Below are positions 1 to 8,270 of a stretch of DNA of 18,581 bases, piece after piece. Position numbers and translations under genes: made by a program. Position 1 is the stretch's first letter; each line of letters opens with the position of its first letter. The notes beneath the pieces are model-generated. The model had not been told where the DNA came from, did not search any database, and saw only the letters and a list, made by a program, of their open reading frames with translations. Location of the stretch: positions 1-18,581 of the forward strand of contig DATKRK010000367.1 in assembly GCA_035532215.1 (NCBI GenBank). The letters run 5' to 3'. The DNA comes from JAICIG01 sp035532215 (GTDB taxonomy: Bacteria; Planctomycetota; Planctomycetia; Pirellulales; JAICIG01).

Positions 1-2
1 TG

Positions 3-149
3 CGTCCGGCGCCGACCGCCCGCGCGATGTTTACAAGGGCCGCCGCATTGGCGCGCCGTCTCGTGATCTACGAGCAACTCCTTCGCTATCGCGGCCCGGA
101 AATGCCAAAGAATTTAGCCGCGCGACTTGCGGAAAGTAGGAATAATTGA
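3..149 (+). CDS. Possible C-terminal end of a plus-strand gene (partial)
   Basis: An open frame enters from the left edge and ends with TGA at 147-149. It encodes about 48 residues ending in LAARLAESRNN, with a helix-like, Arg/Ala/Leu-rich composition. The first codons have the G/C third positions typical of this genome. It would stop two bases before the convergent stop codon of sthA, which is a plausible tail-to-tail arrangement. No family can be recognised from so short a tail, and the two other plus frames also stop within the first 150 bases, so this could be a chance frame. Confidence 0.3.
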   Translation, partial: RPAPTARAMFTRAAALARRLVIYEQLLRYRGPEMPKNLAARLAESRNN

Positions 150-151
150 CT

Positions 152-1549
152 TCAGAATAGGCGATTATACCCGTTGAGCGCCGCTACGCGATACGCTTCG
201 GCCATCGTCGGGTAGTTGAAGGTCGTGTTGAGAAAATAGTCGAGCGAATTCTGTTTGCCGGGCTGCGACATGATCGCCTGGCCGATGTGGATGATTTCCG
301 ACGCGTTGGCGCCGAAGCAGTGGATGCCGAGAATCGAGAGCGTCTCGCGGTGGAACAGCAGCTTGAGCATGCCGACTGTCTGCCCGGTGATCTGGGCCCG
401 GGCCAGGCTTTTGAACATCGCCTGGCCGACTTCGTACGGCACGCCGGCGGCGGTCAGCTCGCGCTCGGTCTTGCCGAGCGAACTGATTTCGGGGCTGGTG
501 TAGATGCCGGTCGGAATGTCGGCGATCAGCGCGCGGTCAGCGCGCCCTTCGATCAAATGCCGGGCGGCATAGCGGCCTTGCGTGTAGGCCGCGCTGGCCA
601 GGGCCGGCGGGCCGATCACGTCGCCGACGGCGTAAATGTGCGGCTGCACCGTCTGGAAGTGCTCGTTCACTTCGAGCTGCCCGCGATGGTTCGGCTGGAT
701 GCCGATCGTCTCTAGGCCCATGTCTTCGGAATTGCCCGTCCGGCCGGCGGCCCAAAACAGAATATCGGTCTTGAGCTGCTTGCCCGATTTCAGATGCAGC
801 ACGGCGCCGTCGTCGAGCAGTTCGGCTTTGGTGTAGACTTCGCCGTGGCGGATGATCACGCCGCGGTCGCGCAGGTGGTAGCTCAAGGCGTCGATGATCT
901 CGTCGTCGAGAAACTCCAGCAGCTTGTCGCGCGTGTTGACCAGGTTCACCTTGACGCCCAGATTGCGGAACATCGAGGCGTATTCGCAGCCCACGATGCC
1001 GGCGCCGTAGATCGTGATCGACCGCGGCGTGTAGCCCAGGCCCAGGATCGTATCGCTGTCGAACACCCGCGGGTGGCTGAAATCGATGTCCGCCGGGCGA
1101 TAGGGCCGCGAGCCGGTGGCGATTACGAACGACTCGGCCGACAGCTCGCGCTTGCCGCCGTACTGGTCGCAGACCTCGATCGAACGGGCGTCGCAAAAGC
1201 GGGCCTGGCCGTGAAAGATCGGCACGCTGTTGCGCTCGTAAAAGCCCAGCCGCATTTCGACCTGCTTTTCGATCACCCCGGCGGCCGTGCGGCGCAGATC
1301 AGGGAACGACAGCGAGACGCTCAGCCCGGCGTCGCGAAACAGCTTGTTGTTGGCCAGGCTGGTCATCTGAAAGATGGCGTGCCGCAGGGCCTTGCTGGGG
1401 ATGGTGGCCCAATGGGTGCAGCCGCCGCCGATCTTGGGGAACCGCTCGACGACGGCGACTTTTTTGCCCAGCTTGACGGCCTGCATCGCGGCCCCTTCGC
1501 CCCCCGGGCCGCTGCCGATCACGACGATCTCGAAAGTGAGTTGATCCAT
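152..1549 (-). CDS. sthA: Si-specific (soluble) NAD(P)+ transhydrogenase
   Basis: This 465-residue flavoprotein of the pyridine nucleotide-disulfide oxidoreductase family transfers hydride between NADPH and NAD+ in the cytosol. The N-terminal FAD motif GSGPGGEGAA lies at residues 12-21. The redox-disulfide region reads GGGCTHWATIPSKALR: Cys44 is present, but the second cysteine expected in lipoamide dehydrogenases is Thr49. A second Rossmann motif, GAGIVGCEYA, is near residue 180 and the FAD-contacting AVGDVIGPPALA near 305. The C-terminus NYPTMAEAYRVAALNG has Tyr where disulfide reductases have the catalytic His. The single Cys and NYPTMAEAYRVA match E. coli SthA as I recall it and separate it from lipoamide dehydrogenase and mercuric reductase. 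Length is normal and AAGGGG lies just upstream of the ATG. It is the last gene of the leftmost minus-strand series. Confidence 0.95.
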   Translation of the reverse strand: MDQLTFEIVVIGSGPGGEGAAMQAVKLGKKVAVVERFPKIGGGCTHWATIPSKALRHAIFQMTSLANNKLFRDAGLSVSLSFPDLRRTAAGVIEKQVEMRLGFYERNSVPIFHGQARFCDARSIEVCDQYGGKRELSAESFVIATGSRPYRPADIDFSHPRVFDSDTILGLGYTPRSITIYGAGIVGCEYASMFRNLGVKVNLVNTRDKLLEFLDDEIIDALSYHLRDRGVIIRHGEVYTKAELLDDGAVLHLKSGKQLKTDILFWAAGRTGNSEDMGLETIGIQPNHRGQLEVNEHFQTVQPHIYAVGDVIGPPALASAAYTQGRYAARHLIEGRADRALIADIPTGIYTSPEISSLGKTERELTAAGVPYEVGQAMFKSLARAQITGQTVGMLKLLFHRETLSILGIHCFGANASEIIHIGQAIMSQPGKQNSLDYFLNTTFNYPTMAEAYRVAALNGYNRLF

Positions 1550-1638
1550 AGCCCCTTGTTTTGACCGAAGGCGGCGGGGAGTTCAAGCTCAGAATTGGGG
1601 CGGCTGCGTTTCGGGCGCGGCTGGAAAGGCATCGGCCT

Positions 1639-1755
1639 CTAGATCTCGTCGATGTCAATCCGCCGGGAAGGAAGCGGACGAGCGGGCAGGTAGCGGACGC
1701 GAATCGTTTTTACCTTTTTGAGCGGCACGTGCCGGTACGATAGCTCAGCTTGCAT
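1639..1755 (-). CDS. Possible 38-residue ORF between the DUF1828 gene and sthA
   Basis: An ORF with ATG at 1753-1755 encodes about 38 residues, basic in the middle (VPLKKVKTIRVRYLPARPLP) and acidic at the end (RRIDIDEI). A weak GAAG lies seven bases upstream. It sits in the 322-base gap between two minus-strand genes and could be cotranscribed with them. The frame stays open upstream to 1914, into the end of the DUF1828 gene, but that part looks like a shadow. The composition is protein-like rather than random, but I recognise no family. Confidence 0.25.
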   Translation of the reverse strand: MQAELSYRHVPLKKVKTIRVRYLPARPLPSRRIDIDEI

Positions 1756-1871
1756 TGATGCTTCAAGGCTACTCTCGTGACGAGAACGCTCCGAAGTGCC
1801 GTTGATGTGCTTTTGCTCGTCCACCAATCTGCTTCCATCTTCTGCCAAATTCCATTCCTGATGAATGGGAG

Positions 1872-2639
1872 TCAAGCAGCCAACTCGGCCTCCACCTGGT
1901 CGCGCAAGCTCCAAGCTACTGGATGAATGTCGTAGTTGTACAGTGCCTCGAAGACCCCAGACGAGATCGAGTGCTCTTGATCATTCAGGATTGCGTATGC
2001 CTTTGATTCCGCAGATCGTACATCCTTAGTATCTATCCACTTGAACGCGAACGCTTCGGCGTTGTCACGATTTGGGCGGTTGATTGTTTGAAGGATACGT
2101 TCGGGTTGTTTGCGAGACTTCGGTATCACGAATTCGAACAGGTGGTCGTACCCGCTCTTGCCGGTGAATTTGACGTGGGGCGTGTAGCGTACTTCGTGTT
2201 CATCCAACCAACTTTGCACGTCCTCGTAGAACAAACTGCTGACCACTGGCACCGCAAGAAAGAACAAGTCGTTGACTGCCAACATTGCCTGAATGAGCGA
2301 GTGTTTACGTAGCGGGAAATTCTCTTCTGTCGCGTGAACTTCCAAACGCCCGCCATTGTCTTCGACTCCGAAGCCTGCCAATGTGGTTTTCAGCAGCTGT
2401 TTACGTTTTGGGGAATCAAGGTAACACCCTGAGTGAATCAAGTCGTTGATAGTATACCCATCATCGGTCAACTGAAAGCCGCCGTTTATCCGTTTGGCAT
2501 AAATCTGCAGCATGTCGTTGTGTCGGTCGAGATACGGCGTCGTGATCTCGACCCATTGGTTAGTCAATTGCCGAAGCTGGGTCTTGTCTCTCAACCACTT
2601 CCAGTGGGCATCGAGCAATTGCTTTACGTCTTCGATCAT
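1872..2639 (-). CDS. DUF1828/DUF1829 domain protein
   Basis: This 255-residue cytosolic protein has no signal peptide or membrane segment. The N-terminal half (roughly residues 10-110), with ITTPYLDRHNDMLQIYAKR and FQLTDDGYTINDL, resembles DUF1828. The C-terminal half (roughly 145-240), with YTPHVKFTGKSGYDHLFEF and FAFKWIDTKDVR, resembles DUF1829. The two domains are usually found together, and their biochemical role is unknown. Its ATG overlaps the stop of the upstream gene as ATGA at 2636-2639, so the two are probably translationally coupled. Base composition is lower in GC than in the flanking genes (25 of 60 bases at 2401-2460 against 39 of 60 at 5341-5400), and Lys, Asn and Ile are frequent, suggesting horizontal acquisition. 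The domain assignment is from memory of motifs, not a search. Confidence 0.82.
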   Translation of the reverse strand: MIEDVKQLLDAHWKWLRDKTQLRQLTNQWVEITTPYLDRHNDMLQIYAKRINGGFQLTDDGYTINDLIHSGCYLDSPKRKQLLKTTLAGFGVEDNGGRLEVHATEENFPLRKHSLIQAMLAVNDLFFLAVPVVSSLFYEDVQSWLDEHEVRYTPHVKFTGKSGYDHLFEFVIPKSRKQPERILQTINRPNRDNAEAFAFKWIDTKDVRSAESKAYAILNDQEHSISSGVFEALYNYDIHPVAWSLRDQVEAELAA

Positions 2640-3085
2640 GAAAACATCCCCCTTCTAAAGATCGGGGGTTCAACAATCGAACAGTACTCCATGAAATCGC
2701 GAAGCGTTCGCCAATAATCCGACAAGTCCGGGAAATGCTGTGCTGGTGCGGGAGTCGCCCACTTGTCCCCGAAACCCTCCTGATATTTGTGCAAGTGCGG
2801 ACAAGGCACTTCAATGCCATCCGGATTTCGGTGTGGCGGCCCACCCAGATCCAGTCGCACCAAAACGACGACCTGACGGCCACGATTCTGCATCGTCAGC
2901 TTGGAAAGATTGATTCTACCGGAATGGATATCAAGAACGAATGCTTCTCGCCGGTCCTGCGACGAAAGCGGGATGACAAGGGATTGTAGGAGCGGCGGGA
3001 AATCATGCTCTTGCTCGTTCACCCGCACTTTCGGCATCGCAATAAGAGCGTCTGCCTCAGACTGAGGGAGATTAATCTCGGCCAT
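2636..3085 (-). CDS. Uncharacterised protein, probably DUF6978-like, partner of the DUF1828/1829 gene
   Basis: This 149-residue protein starts MAEINLPQSEADALIAMPK. I chose this start over one 13 codons upstream because AGG in GGCAGGAAAAC sits at good spacing before it. Visible segments are a beta-rich core with EAFVLDIHSGRINLSKLT and QVVVLVRLDLGGPPHRNPDG, then the His/Cys-containing VPCPHLHKYQEGFGDKWA, then a C-terminal helix ending in PPIFRRGMFS. The order resembles small proteins annotated DUF6978 that lie next to DUF1828 genes, but this name is from memory and uncertain. Its TGA overlaps the ATG of the downstream gene by the ATGA tetranucleotide. Function is unknown. The AT-richer composition shared with its partner argues that the two moved together. 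Confidence 0.75.
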   Translation of the reverse strand: MAEINLPQSEADALIAMPKVRVNEQEHDFPPLLQSLVIPLSSQDRREAFVLDIHSGRINLSKLTMQNRGRQVVVLVRLDLGGPPHRNPDGIEVPCPHLHKYQEGFGDKWATPAPAQHFPDLSDYWRTLRDFMEYCSIVEPPIFRRGMFS

Positions 3086-3242
3086 GTTTTCCTGCCCTCG
3101 GGATGCGGTCGCTTTGGCTGACACCGACTCGACGCTAGCTTATCGTAGGTTGCCGATACGATTCAATTCCGTTAATTCATTTTCTGTGCCATCGCGCGCT
3201 GCGGAGGTGAAGGCGTTCCCCAAACCGCCGAACCCCCCCCGG

Positions 3243-3261
3243 CCTCTCCCAGAGGGAAAGG
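3243..3261. repeat. Short inverted repeat of the CCTCTCCC/GGGAAAGG type
   Basis: CCTCTCCC at 3243-3250 and GGGAAAGG at 3254-3261 form an imperfect hairpin with a 3-base loop. Read as minus-strand RNA, the mismatched position is a U-G wobble. It lies 60 bases beyond the stop of the 1649-residue gene and could end its transcript, but no U-tract follows. It looks like a degraded relative of the perfect hairpin at 11721-11741. Confidence 0.4.
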
Positions 3262-3294
3262 AACTGACCGGCGCTCACATGCCTTCCCTACATG

Positions 3295-3315
3295 CCGCCT
3301 ACCGCCTACCGCCTA
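3295..3315. repeat. 7-base tandem repeat (CCGCCTA) x3
   Basis: Three exact copies of CCGCCTA occupy 3295-3315 and are followed by CC. The array ends a few bases from the stop codon of the large redox gene at 3321. Role unknown; the copy number may vary between strains. Confidence 0.7.
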
Positions 3316-3320
3316 CCATC

Positions 3321-6300
3321 TCAGTGCTGATGATGTTCGTGCCCTTTCGCCGCCGGCTTCTTGCCGCCGACGAAGGCTTTGTGCTTGGCGTCGCCGCCGG
3401 ACATGATGTAGGCCATCAGGTCGAGGATGTCGTCCTGCGTGAGCGTGACGAGCAGGCCCTCGGGCATCATCGAGATTTTGGATTCGACCCGCTCCTCGAT
3501 GTCCGAAACAGGCACGTCGCGCGGCGGAACGTCGGCGCCGGCGACGATCCGCACGGCCTTGGCGTCTTCGCTGAGGATCAGCCCGCTGAGCACCTCGCCC
3601 TGCTCGGTTTGGATCGTGACCGCGCGGAACTTGGGATCGATCACCTTCGAGGGCTCGAGCATTTCGGTCAGAACGCTGGCCGGCGTGTGCTTCTTGTCGG
3701 CCAGCTTCTTGGTCAACTCGCCCAGGTCGGGGCCGACCGCGCCGCCTTGCCCGGCCAGCTTGTGGCACTTCACGCAGGTCGCGGCGGCGAACATCGCCTT
3801 GCCGTTCTCGAAGCTGCGGGCGTGGTTCAAGTGGCCCAACTCGTCGGCCAGGTCGTCCATCGTCCACTTGCGCACGAAAGCTCGGCTCTCGGCCACGACG
3901 TCGATCGGCGGGTTCAACTCCTCGGGCAAAATATCGGCCAGCTTGGGCACGACGTGCATTACGCCCCGCATGATCCGCCAGTGGCCGGGGAACGTGCAGA
4001 GATACGGATACTCGCCCAGCTCCTTGGGCGCCGTGAATTGCAGCCGGGCCGTCTCGCGCGGCTGCACCATCCGCGTGGCGAACAGCACTTTTTTGTTGTC
4101 GGGAATGAAATTCCGCGCGATCGCGTCGGGCCGCGTGGCGATCTCCTCGGCCGCCAGCCCGAGTTCGGTCAGCGAGCCGGGGGCGCCGACGAGCAGATTG
4201 TGCGGCATGATGTCGGCGTTTTCCAGCACGATCACCACCGGCTTGCCCGCCTCGACGTAGAGCTTCGGCCGGTCGTAGATCATCTTGTGCGGCACGGTGC
4301 GCACCAGAATCACGTTCACGCCGAGTTCGCCGAGTTGCTCCTTGGCCTTCTTCGCTTCTTGCGTCGGCAATAGCGACGCCAACTCGCCGCCCAACTGCAA
4401 GGCGTCGAGCGCCGCCGGTTCGGTGCGCGCTTCGGTCGATAGCCCGCCGACGTAAGCCATGATCGAGGCCAACAGCGGTTTTGCCTGCTCCTTCGGCCAC
4501 TGGCGCTTCGGGATGCGGCGCAAGGCCCGGATCGAAGCGTCGCGTTCGTCGCCGTTTTTAATGAAGCCGGCCAGCGTGTTGAACGTTTCAGCCTCGTGGC
4601 CGGGGATCGACGCGATGGCGCCGATCGCCGCGCGGCGGATGCCGCCGGCCGGATCGCCTTCCAGAGCGAACTTGGCTTGGGCCTCGGGCGCCGGGTTGCC
4701 GGCCTTTTCATGAACGACGTTCCCCTGGCCGTCTTTCACGACCAGCCGGAAACTGTCGAGCCGCTTGCCCAGGTCGCCCTCCGTGCGATTGAAGACGACG
4801 ATCGCCTCGACCGGCCGTTCGCCGCCGAGATCGACTTCCCACCACGGATCTTTCTTGTTCTCTTCGGTGTGCGTCTGGCCGCCGTCGCCGTAGGCGCCGC
4901 TCGTGCTGCCATCGATGGCCCGCTTGGCGTCGCCGCCGTGCGAAGTGGTCGATTGCGAAGCCTTGCCTTGCGGGGCGATGTTGGCGCCGTCGCTAAACAC
5001 CTGCACCTCGGCCAAAGTCAGCGTGCGGCGGTCGCCCGGCAGTTCGATGCGCACATAACGCCCGACCGTGCCGCGCTGATTCTTTAGCTCCGCCGCCAGA
5101 TCGTCCGGCAGCTTGTGCAGCAGCGGCTCGACTTTGGCGTAGGCCGTAGCCCGCAGCTTGGCGTCGGGAATGACCGCCACGGCGTTGAGCAAATCGCTCA
5201 GCGTGCGCGGCGATTTCGAGGCGCTGGCCCAAACGCGGTCGAGCGAGCCGTCGGCCGTGGCCAGGGCGACGTAGGCGATTTCGCGCGTGAAGGAATGTTT
5301 GGCCTCCGACGAGAGCTTGACGATCCGCTCTTGCAACTGGTGCAAGTCATCGGCCGGCTGCCCGGCCAACAGGTGGGCCAGGTCTTGCAGTACGAACTGG
5401 CTATTGTCGGCGCCGGATGCGTCGAGCCGCTGGATCGCCGCCAGCAGTTCGGCGGCGGCGTTGGTCTTGTTCAACTTGGCCAGCGCATCGACCGCTTCGT
5501 GGCGATGCTCGTGGCTGATGCCGGGCCGCGAGAGCAGCGCCTGGTAGACCAGCGGCGTCCGCGGCAGTTTGATCAATTCGCCCGTGCTGACGGTCTTCAA
5601 CAGGTAGTCGATGCCGGCCGGGTTGTCGGCGGCGAAAGTACCGCCTTCCTGCACCGCCTTTTTCCAGTACGGGTCGAGCTGCCGCATCGTCTCGGTCAGC
5701 GTGTAGTTCAGGTAATAATCCATCGGCCGCTTGAGGGCCAGTAATGCCGCCTCGGCCGCCTTCGCGTCGCGGAAGAAGCTGCACGCCCGGACCGCTTCGA
5801 GCCGCACGCGGGGGTAGTCGTCTTCGGCCTGCACGCGCAGCAAAGCGATCGGATCGCTGACGCGATCGCGCCAATAGCACAGCACGCGCGTCGCCGCCGC
5901 CCGAGCGTGATAATCGGGCGAACGCAGCATCTGCTTCAACAGCGATTCATTGACGACGTTGTGATACTGATGCACCCACAACGCTTCCATCAAATGGTGC
6001 TGATAGTTGGCATCGTGCTTGTCGAGCTTGGCGATCCACTTGCCGACAGCCGCGACGACTTCGTCGCTGTTGCGGCCGCCGAGTTCGATCTTGGCCCGAT
6101 AGCGCACGCGGGCTTCAGGCTCCTTGAGCAAATCGAGCAGCTTGTCGATCGGCTCGCCGGCGATCTTGGCCGGCTTCGAGAGCGGGCGGCCTTCATAAGT
6201 CAGCCGGTAGACGCGGCCGTGGGTGCGGTCGCGGCTGGGATCGCGCAGATTGTGCTGCATGTGGCCGATGATCGGATTCTGCCACTCGGTGAAGTAGATC

Positions 6301-8270
6301 GCGCCGTCGGGGCCGATCTCGATGTCGGTCGGGCGGAAGTTCAAATCGCTCGATTGCACGAGCCGCTCGGCTTCGACCCCCTCGAAGCCCGAATCTTGCT
6401 CGTTGATCTTGTACTGCAAAATCCCCTGGAAGCCGATCACGTTGCCGACCAGCAAATTGCCTTGCATTTCGTCGGGAAAGTGCCGGCTGGAAAGCACCTC
6501 GGTTCCGGGGCAGGGGCGAGTCCACTGCTTGTAGACCGTCTGCATGCCCGGATGCTTGTTTGGAAAATCGAGATGGCCCGAGAAGGCCGTGGCAAAGTAA
6601 GTCTGCGAGCCGGTGCCGTCGGTCACCAGGTCCTGGCCCCAGCGGTCGAAGATGTGGCCGTGCGGGTTGGCGAAGCCGTAGGTCACGTAGACTTCGAACT
6701 TCTGCGTCCGCGGCTCGTAGCGGAACACGCCGGCGTTGGCGCAGCGCTCGGGCGGCCCGTAGGGCGTTTCGACCTGCGTGTGGTGGAACGTGCCTTCCTG
6801 GAAGTAGAGCGCGCCGCCCGGATCGAGCGTGAAGCTGTTCATGGCGTGGTGCGTGTCGGCCGAATCGAGCCCTTCGAGCACGCGCTCGCGGTAGTCGGCC
6901 ACATCGTCGCCGTCGGTGTCCTTGAGATACATCAAGTCGGGCTGCTGGCCGACCAGCAAGCCGCCGTTGTAGAACTCCAGCCCGGTCGGCACGTGCAGCT
7001 TGTCGGCGAACACGGTCCGCTTGTCGGCGCGGCCGTCGCCGTCGGCATCCTCCAAGATCAGCACCATGTCGTTCATTTCTTCCTTCGGCTTCCAGTGCGG
7101 GTAGCTGGGCATGGTGGCGACCCACAACCGGCCCTTGGTATCGAACGCCATTTGCACGGGGTTGGCCAACTCGGGGAACATCTCTTCGCTGGCGAACAGG
7201 TTGGCCTTGAAGCCCGGAGCGAGCGTGAGGGCGGCGACGTCCTGCTCGCCGGTCATGAACAGGTGCGTGCCGTTCGGACCATTGCCGGGTTTGTTCGTTG
7301 TCACCGGGATGAACGGCGGGGTGTTGCCGTCGTCGACCTTCATTTCTTTGCCCTGGGCGACGGCCCACACGCGGCGGTCGCGGTTGGCGGTCATCACGTC
7401 GAGCACTTCCATCTCGCGTTGCATGACTTCGCGGTTGGTCTGCCCGTCGACGAATTTCAGGTCGGCACGGCCGCCGAAAATCGAATAGCCGTCGACCGTG
7501 CGATAGCGCTCGAACCAGAAAAAGTTCTTGTCCAAGACGGCTTGGCGGAGTTTTTCGACTTGTGTCGCGTCGCGTTTGATCTCCGGCCCGCCAGGGAACA
7601 AGGCCCGCTCGATTTCGGCGGCCAGCAATGCGTCGCCGAACTCGTTCAGATGCACGCCGTTGATCGAGAGCGGCTGCTTGGCGCCTTCATAAATCTTCAG
7701 CGCCGGCTGGAACAGATCGACGAACACGATGCCGTTGGCCTTCGCGACTTCGGCCATGGCCGCCGTATACAGCGCAATGCGGCGGTTGTTCTCTCGGCCA
7801 TCCGAAAGGTTGCGATCGTGCAGGTTTTCGTGGGCGATGGGCGAGAAGAGTACGAGCCGCGGTGCGCTCGTGCTATTGTATTTCTGCGAGAGCGTGTGTT
7901 TGACGAAGGCGTCGAGGTCTTGCTTGAACTTCGGCAGGCCCGCCTCGTCGCCGTACGATTCGTTGTAGCCGAAGAAGGCGAACACGACGTCGGTCTTGGT
8001 TCGGGTCAGCCATTCGTCGGGCGCGCCGAAATTGGCGGAGCGCAGCCGCAAGGTCAGTTCGTCGCCCGAAAAGCCCAGGTTGCGGAAGCTCAGTTCGTGC
8101 TGCGGAAAACGGCTTTGCAGCCGCGCTTCGAGCCAGCCGTGGTGCTGCATCCGCTCGGCGAGCGTATTACCGATGAGCGAGATATGGTCCCCTCGCTTGA
8201 GTTCGAGCGAGGCGGCCTGGGCGACGGACGAGGCCGCAATGGCGAGCAGGGCGAAGAAGATCCGCTTCAT
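3321..8270 (-). CDS. Secreted multidomain redox protein: SGNH-like, dehydrogenase propeller, HEAT, discoidin-like, azurin-like copper and c-type haem domains
   Basis: This 1649-residue protein has signal peptide MKRIFFALLAIAASSVAQA. Residues 25-225 resemble an SGNH hydrolase (GDHISLIGN, FGYNES, NGVHLN), but the usual Ser and Asp positions are His and Asn. Residues 345-695 are a TIGR02604-type membrane-bound dehydrogenase propeller with calcium-loop-like DADGDGRAD and DTDGDDVAD. HEAT-like helices fill 700-1060. Residues 1068-1190 resemble an F5/8 type C (discoidin) domain (RYVRIELPG, AIDGSTSG, WWEVDLGG). Residues 1315-1440 form a cupredoxin with His1357 and CTFPGHWRIM giving Cys1425, His1430 and Met1434, the azurin ligand spacing. 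Residues 1485-1635 are a TIGR02603-type haem domain with CVKCH at 1499-1503 and a later MPEGLL that may supply the distal Met. The tail GHEHHQH is His-rich. It probably oxidises an unknown organic substrate outside the cytoplasm. AAGGA lies nine bases before the ATG. Confidence 0.93.
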   Translation of the reverse strand: MKRIFFALLAIAASSVAQAASLELKRGDHISLIGNTLAERMQHHGWLEARLQSRFPQHELSFRNLGFSGDELTLRLRSANFGAPDEWLTRTKTDVVFAFFGYNESYGDEAGLPKFKQDLDAFVKHTLSQKYNSTSAPRLVLFSPIAHENLHDRNLSDGRENNRRIALYTAAMAEVAKANGIVFVDLFQPALKIYEGAKQPLSINGVHLNEFGDALLAAEIERALFPGGPEIKRDATQVEKLRQAVLDKNFFWFERYRTVDGYSIFGGRADLKFVDGQTNREVMQREMEVLDVMTANRDRRVWAVAQGKEMKVDDGNTPPFIPVTTNKPGNGPNGTHLFMTGEQDVAALTLAPGFKANLFASEEMFPELANPVQMAFDTKGRLWVATMPSYPHWKPKEEMNDMVLILEDADGDGRADKRTVFADKLHVPTGLEFYNGGLLVGQQPDLMYLKDTDGDDVADYRERVLEGLDSADTHHAMNSFTLDPGGALYFQEGTFHHTQVETPYGPPERCANAGVFRYEPRTQKFEVYVTYGFANPHGHIFDRWGQDLVTDGTGSQTYFATAFSGHLDFPNKHPGMQTVYKQWTRPCPGTEVLSSRHFPDEMQGNLLVGNVIGFQGILQYKINEQDSGFEGVEAERLVQSSDLNFRPTDIEIGPDGAIYFTEWQNPIIGHMQHNLRDPSRDRTHGRVYRLTYEGRPLSKPAKIAGEPIDKLLDLLKEPEARVRYRAKIELGGRNSDEVVAAVGKWIAKLDKHDANYQHHLMEALWVHQYHNVVNESLLKQMLRSPDYHARAAATRVLCYWRDRVSDPIALLRVQAEDDYPRVRLEAVRACSFFRDAKAAEAALLALKRPMDYYLNYTLTETMRQLDPYWKKAVQEGGTFAADNPAGIDYLLKTVSTGELIKLPRTPLVYQALLSRPGISHEHRHEAVDALAKLNKTNAAAELLAAIQRLDASGADNSQFVLQDLAHLLAGQPADDLHQLQERIVKLSSEAKHSFTREIAYVALATADGSLDRVWASASKSPRTLSDLLNAVAVIPDAKLRATAYAKVEPLLHKLPDDLAAELKNQRGTVGRYVRIELPGDRRTLTLAEVQVFSDGANIAPQGKASQSTTSHGGDAKRAIDGSTSGAYGDGGQTHTEENKKDPWWEVDLGGERPVEAIVVFNRTEGDLGKRLDSFRLVVKDGQGNVVHEKAGNPAPEAQAKFALEGDPAGGIRRAAIGAIASIPGHEAETFNTLAGFIKNGDERDASIRALRRIPKRQWPKEQAKPLLASIMAYVGGLSTEARTEPAALDALQLGGELASLLPTQEAKKAKEQLGELGVNVILVRTVPHKMIYDRPKLYVEAGKPVVIVLENADIMPHNLLVGAPGSLTELGLAAEEIATRPDAIARNFIPDNKKVLFATRMVQPRETARLQFTAPKELGEYPYLCTFPGHWRIMRGVMHVVPKLADILPEELNPPIDVVAESRAFVRKWTMDDLADELGHLNHARSFENGKAMFAAATCVKCHKLAGQGGAVGPDLGELTKKLADKKHTPASVLTEMLEPSKVIDPKFRAVTIQTEQGEVLSGLILSEDAKAVRIVAGADVPPRDVPVSDIEERVESKISMMPEGLLVTLTQDDILDLMAYIMSGGDAKHKAFVGGKKPAAKGHEHHQH

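Larger units (their letters stand above)
3086..3320. other. Intergenic region with short repeats upstream of the DUF pair
   Basis: This gap lies upstream of the DUF6978-like gene and downstream of the large redox gene, both on the minus strand. It is AT-rich at 3155-3185, where a promoter for the DUF pair would be expected, but no convincing -35/-10 pair was found. It also holds a run of eight C at 3233-3240, a small hairpin (3243-3261) and a 7-base tandem repeat (3295-3315), described separately. I see no gene in it. Confidence 0.5.

Noticed and set aside
3155..3185. Possible promoter for the DUF pair
   Set aside because: The stretch is AT-rich, but no -35/-10 pair with acceptable spacing exceeds a chance match.
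3084..4373. Plus-strand open frame of 429 codons over the end of the large redox gene
   Set aside because: Antisense shadow of the copper and haem domains; repetitive composition and no domain signal.
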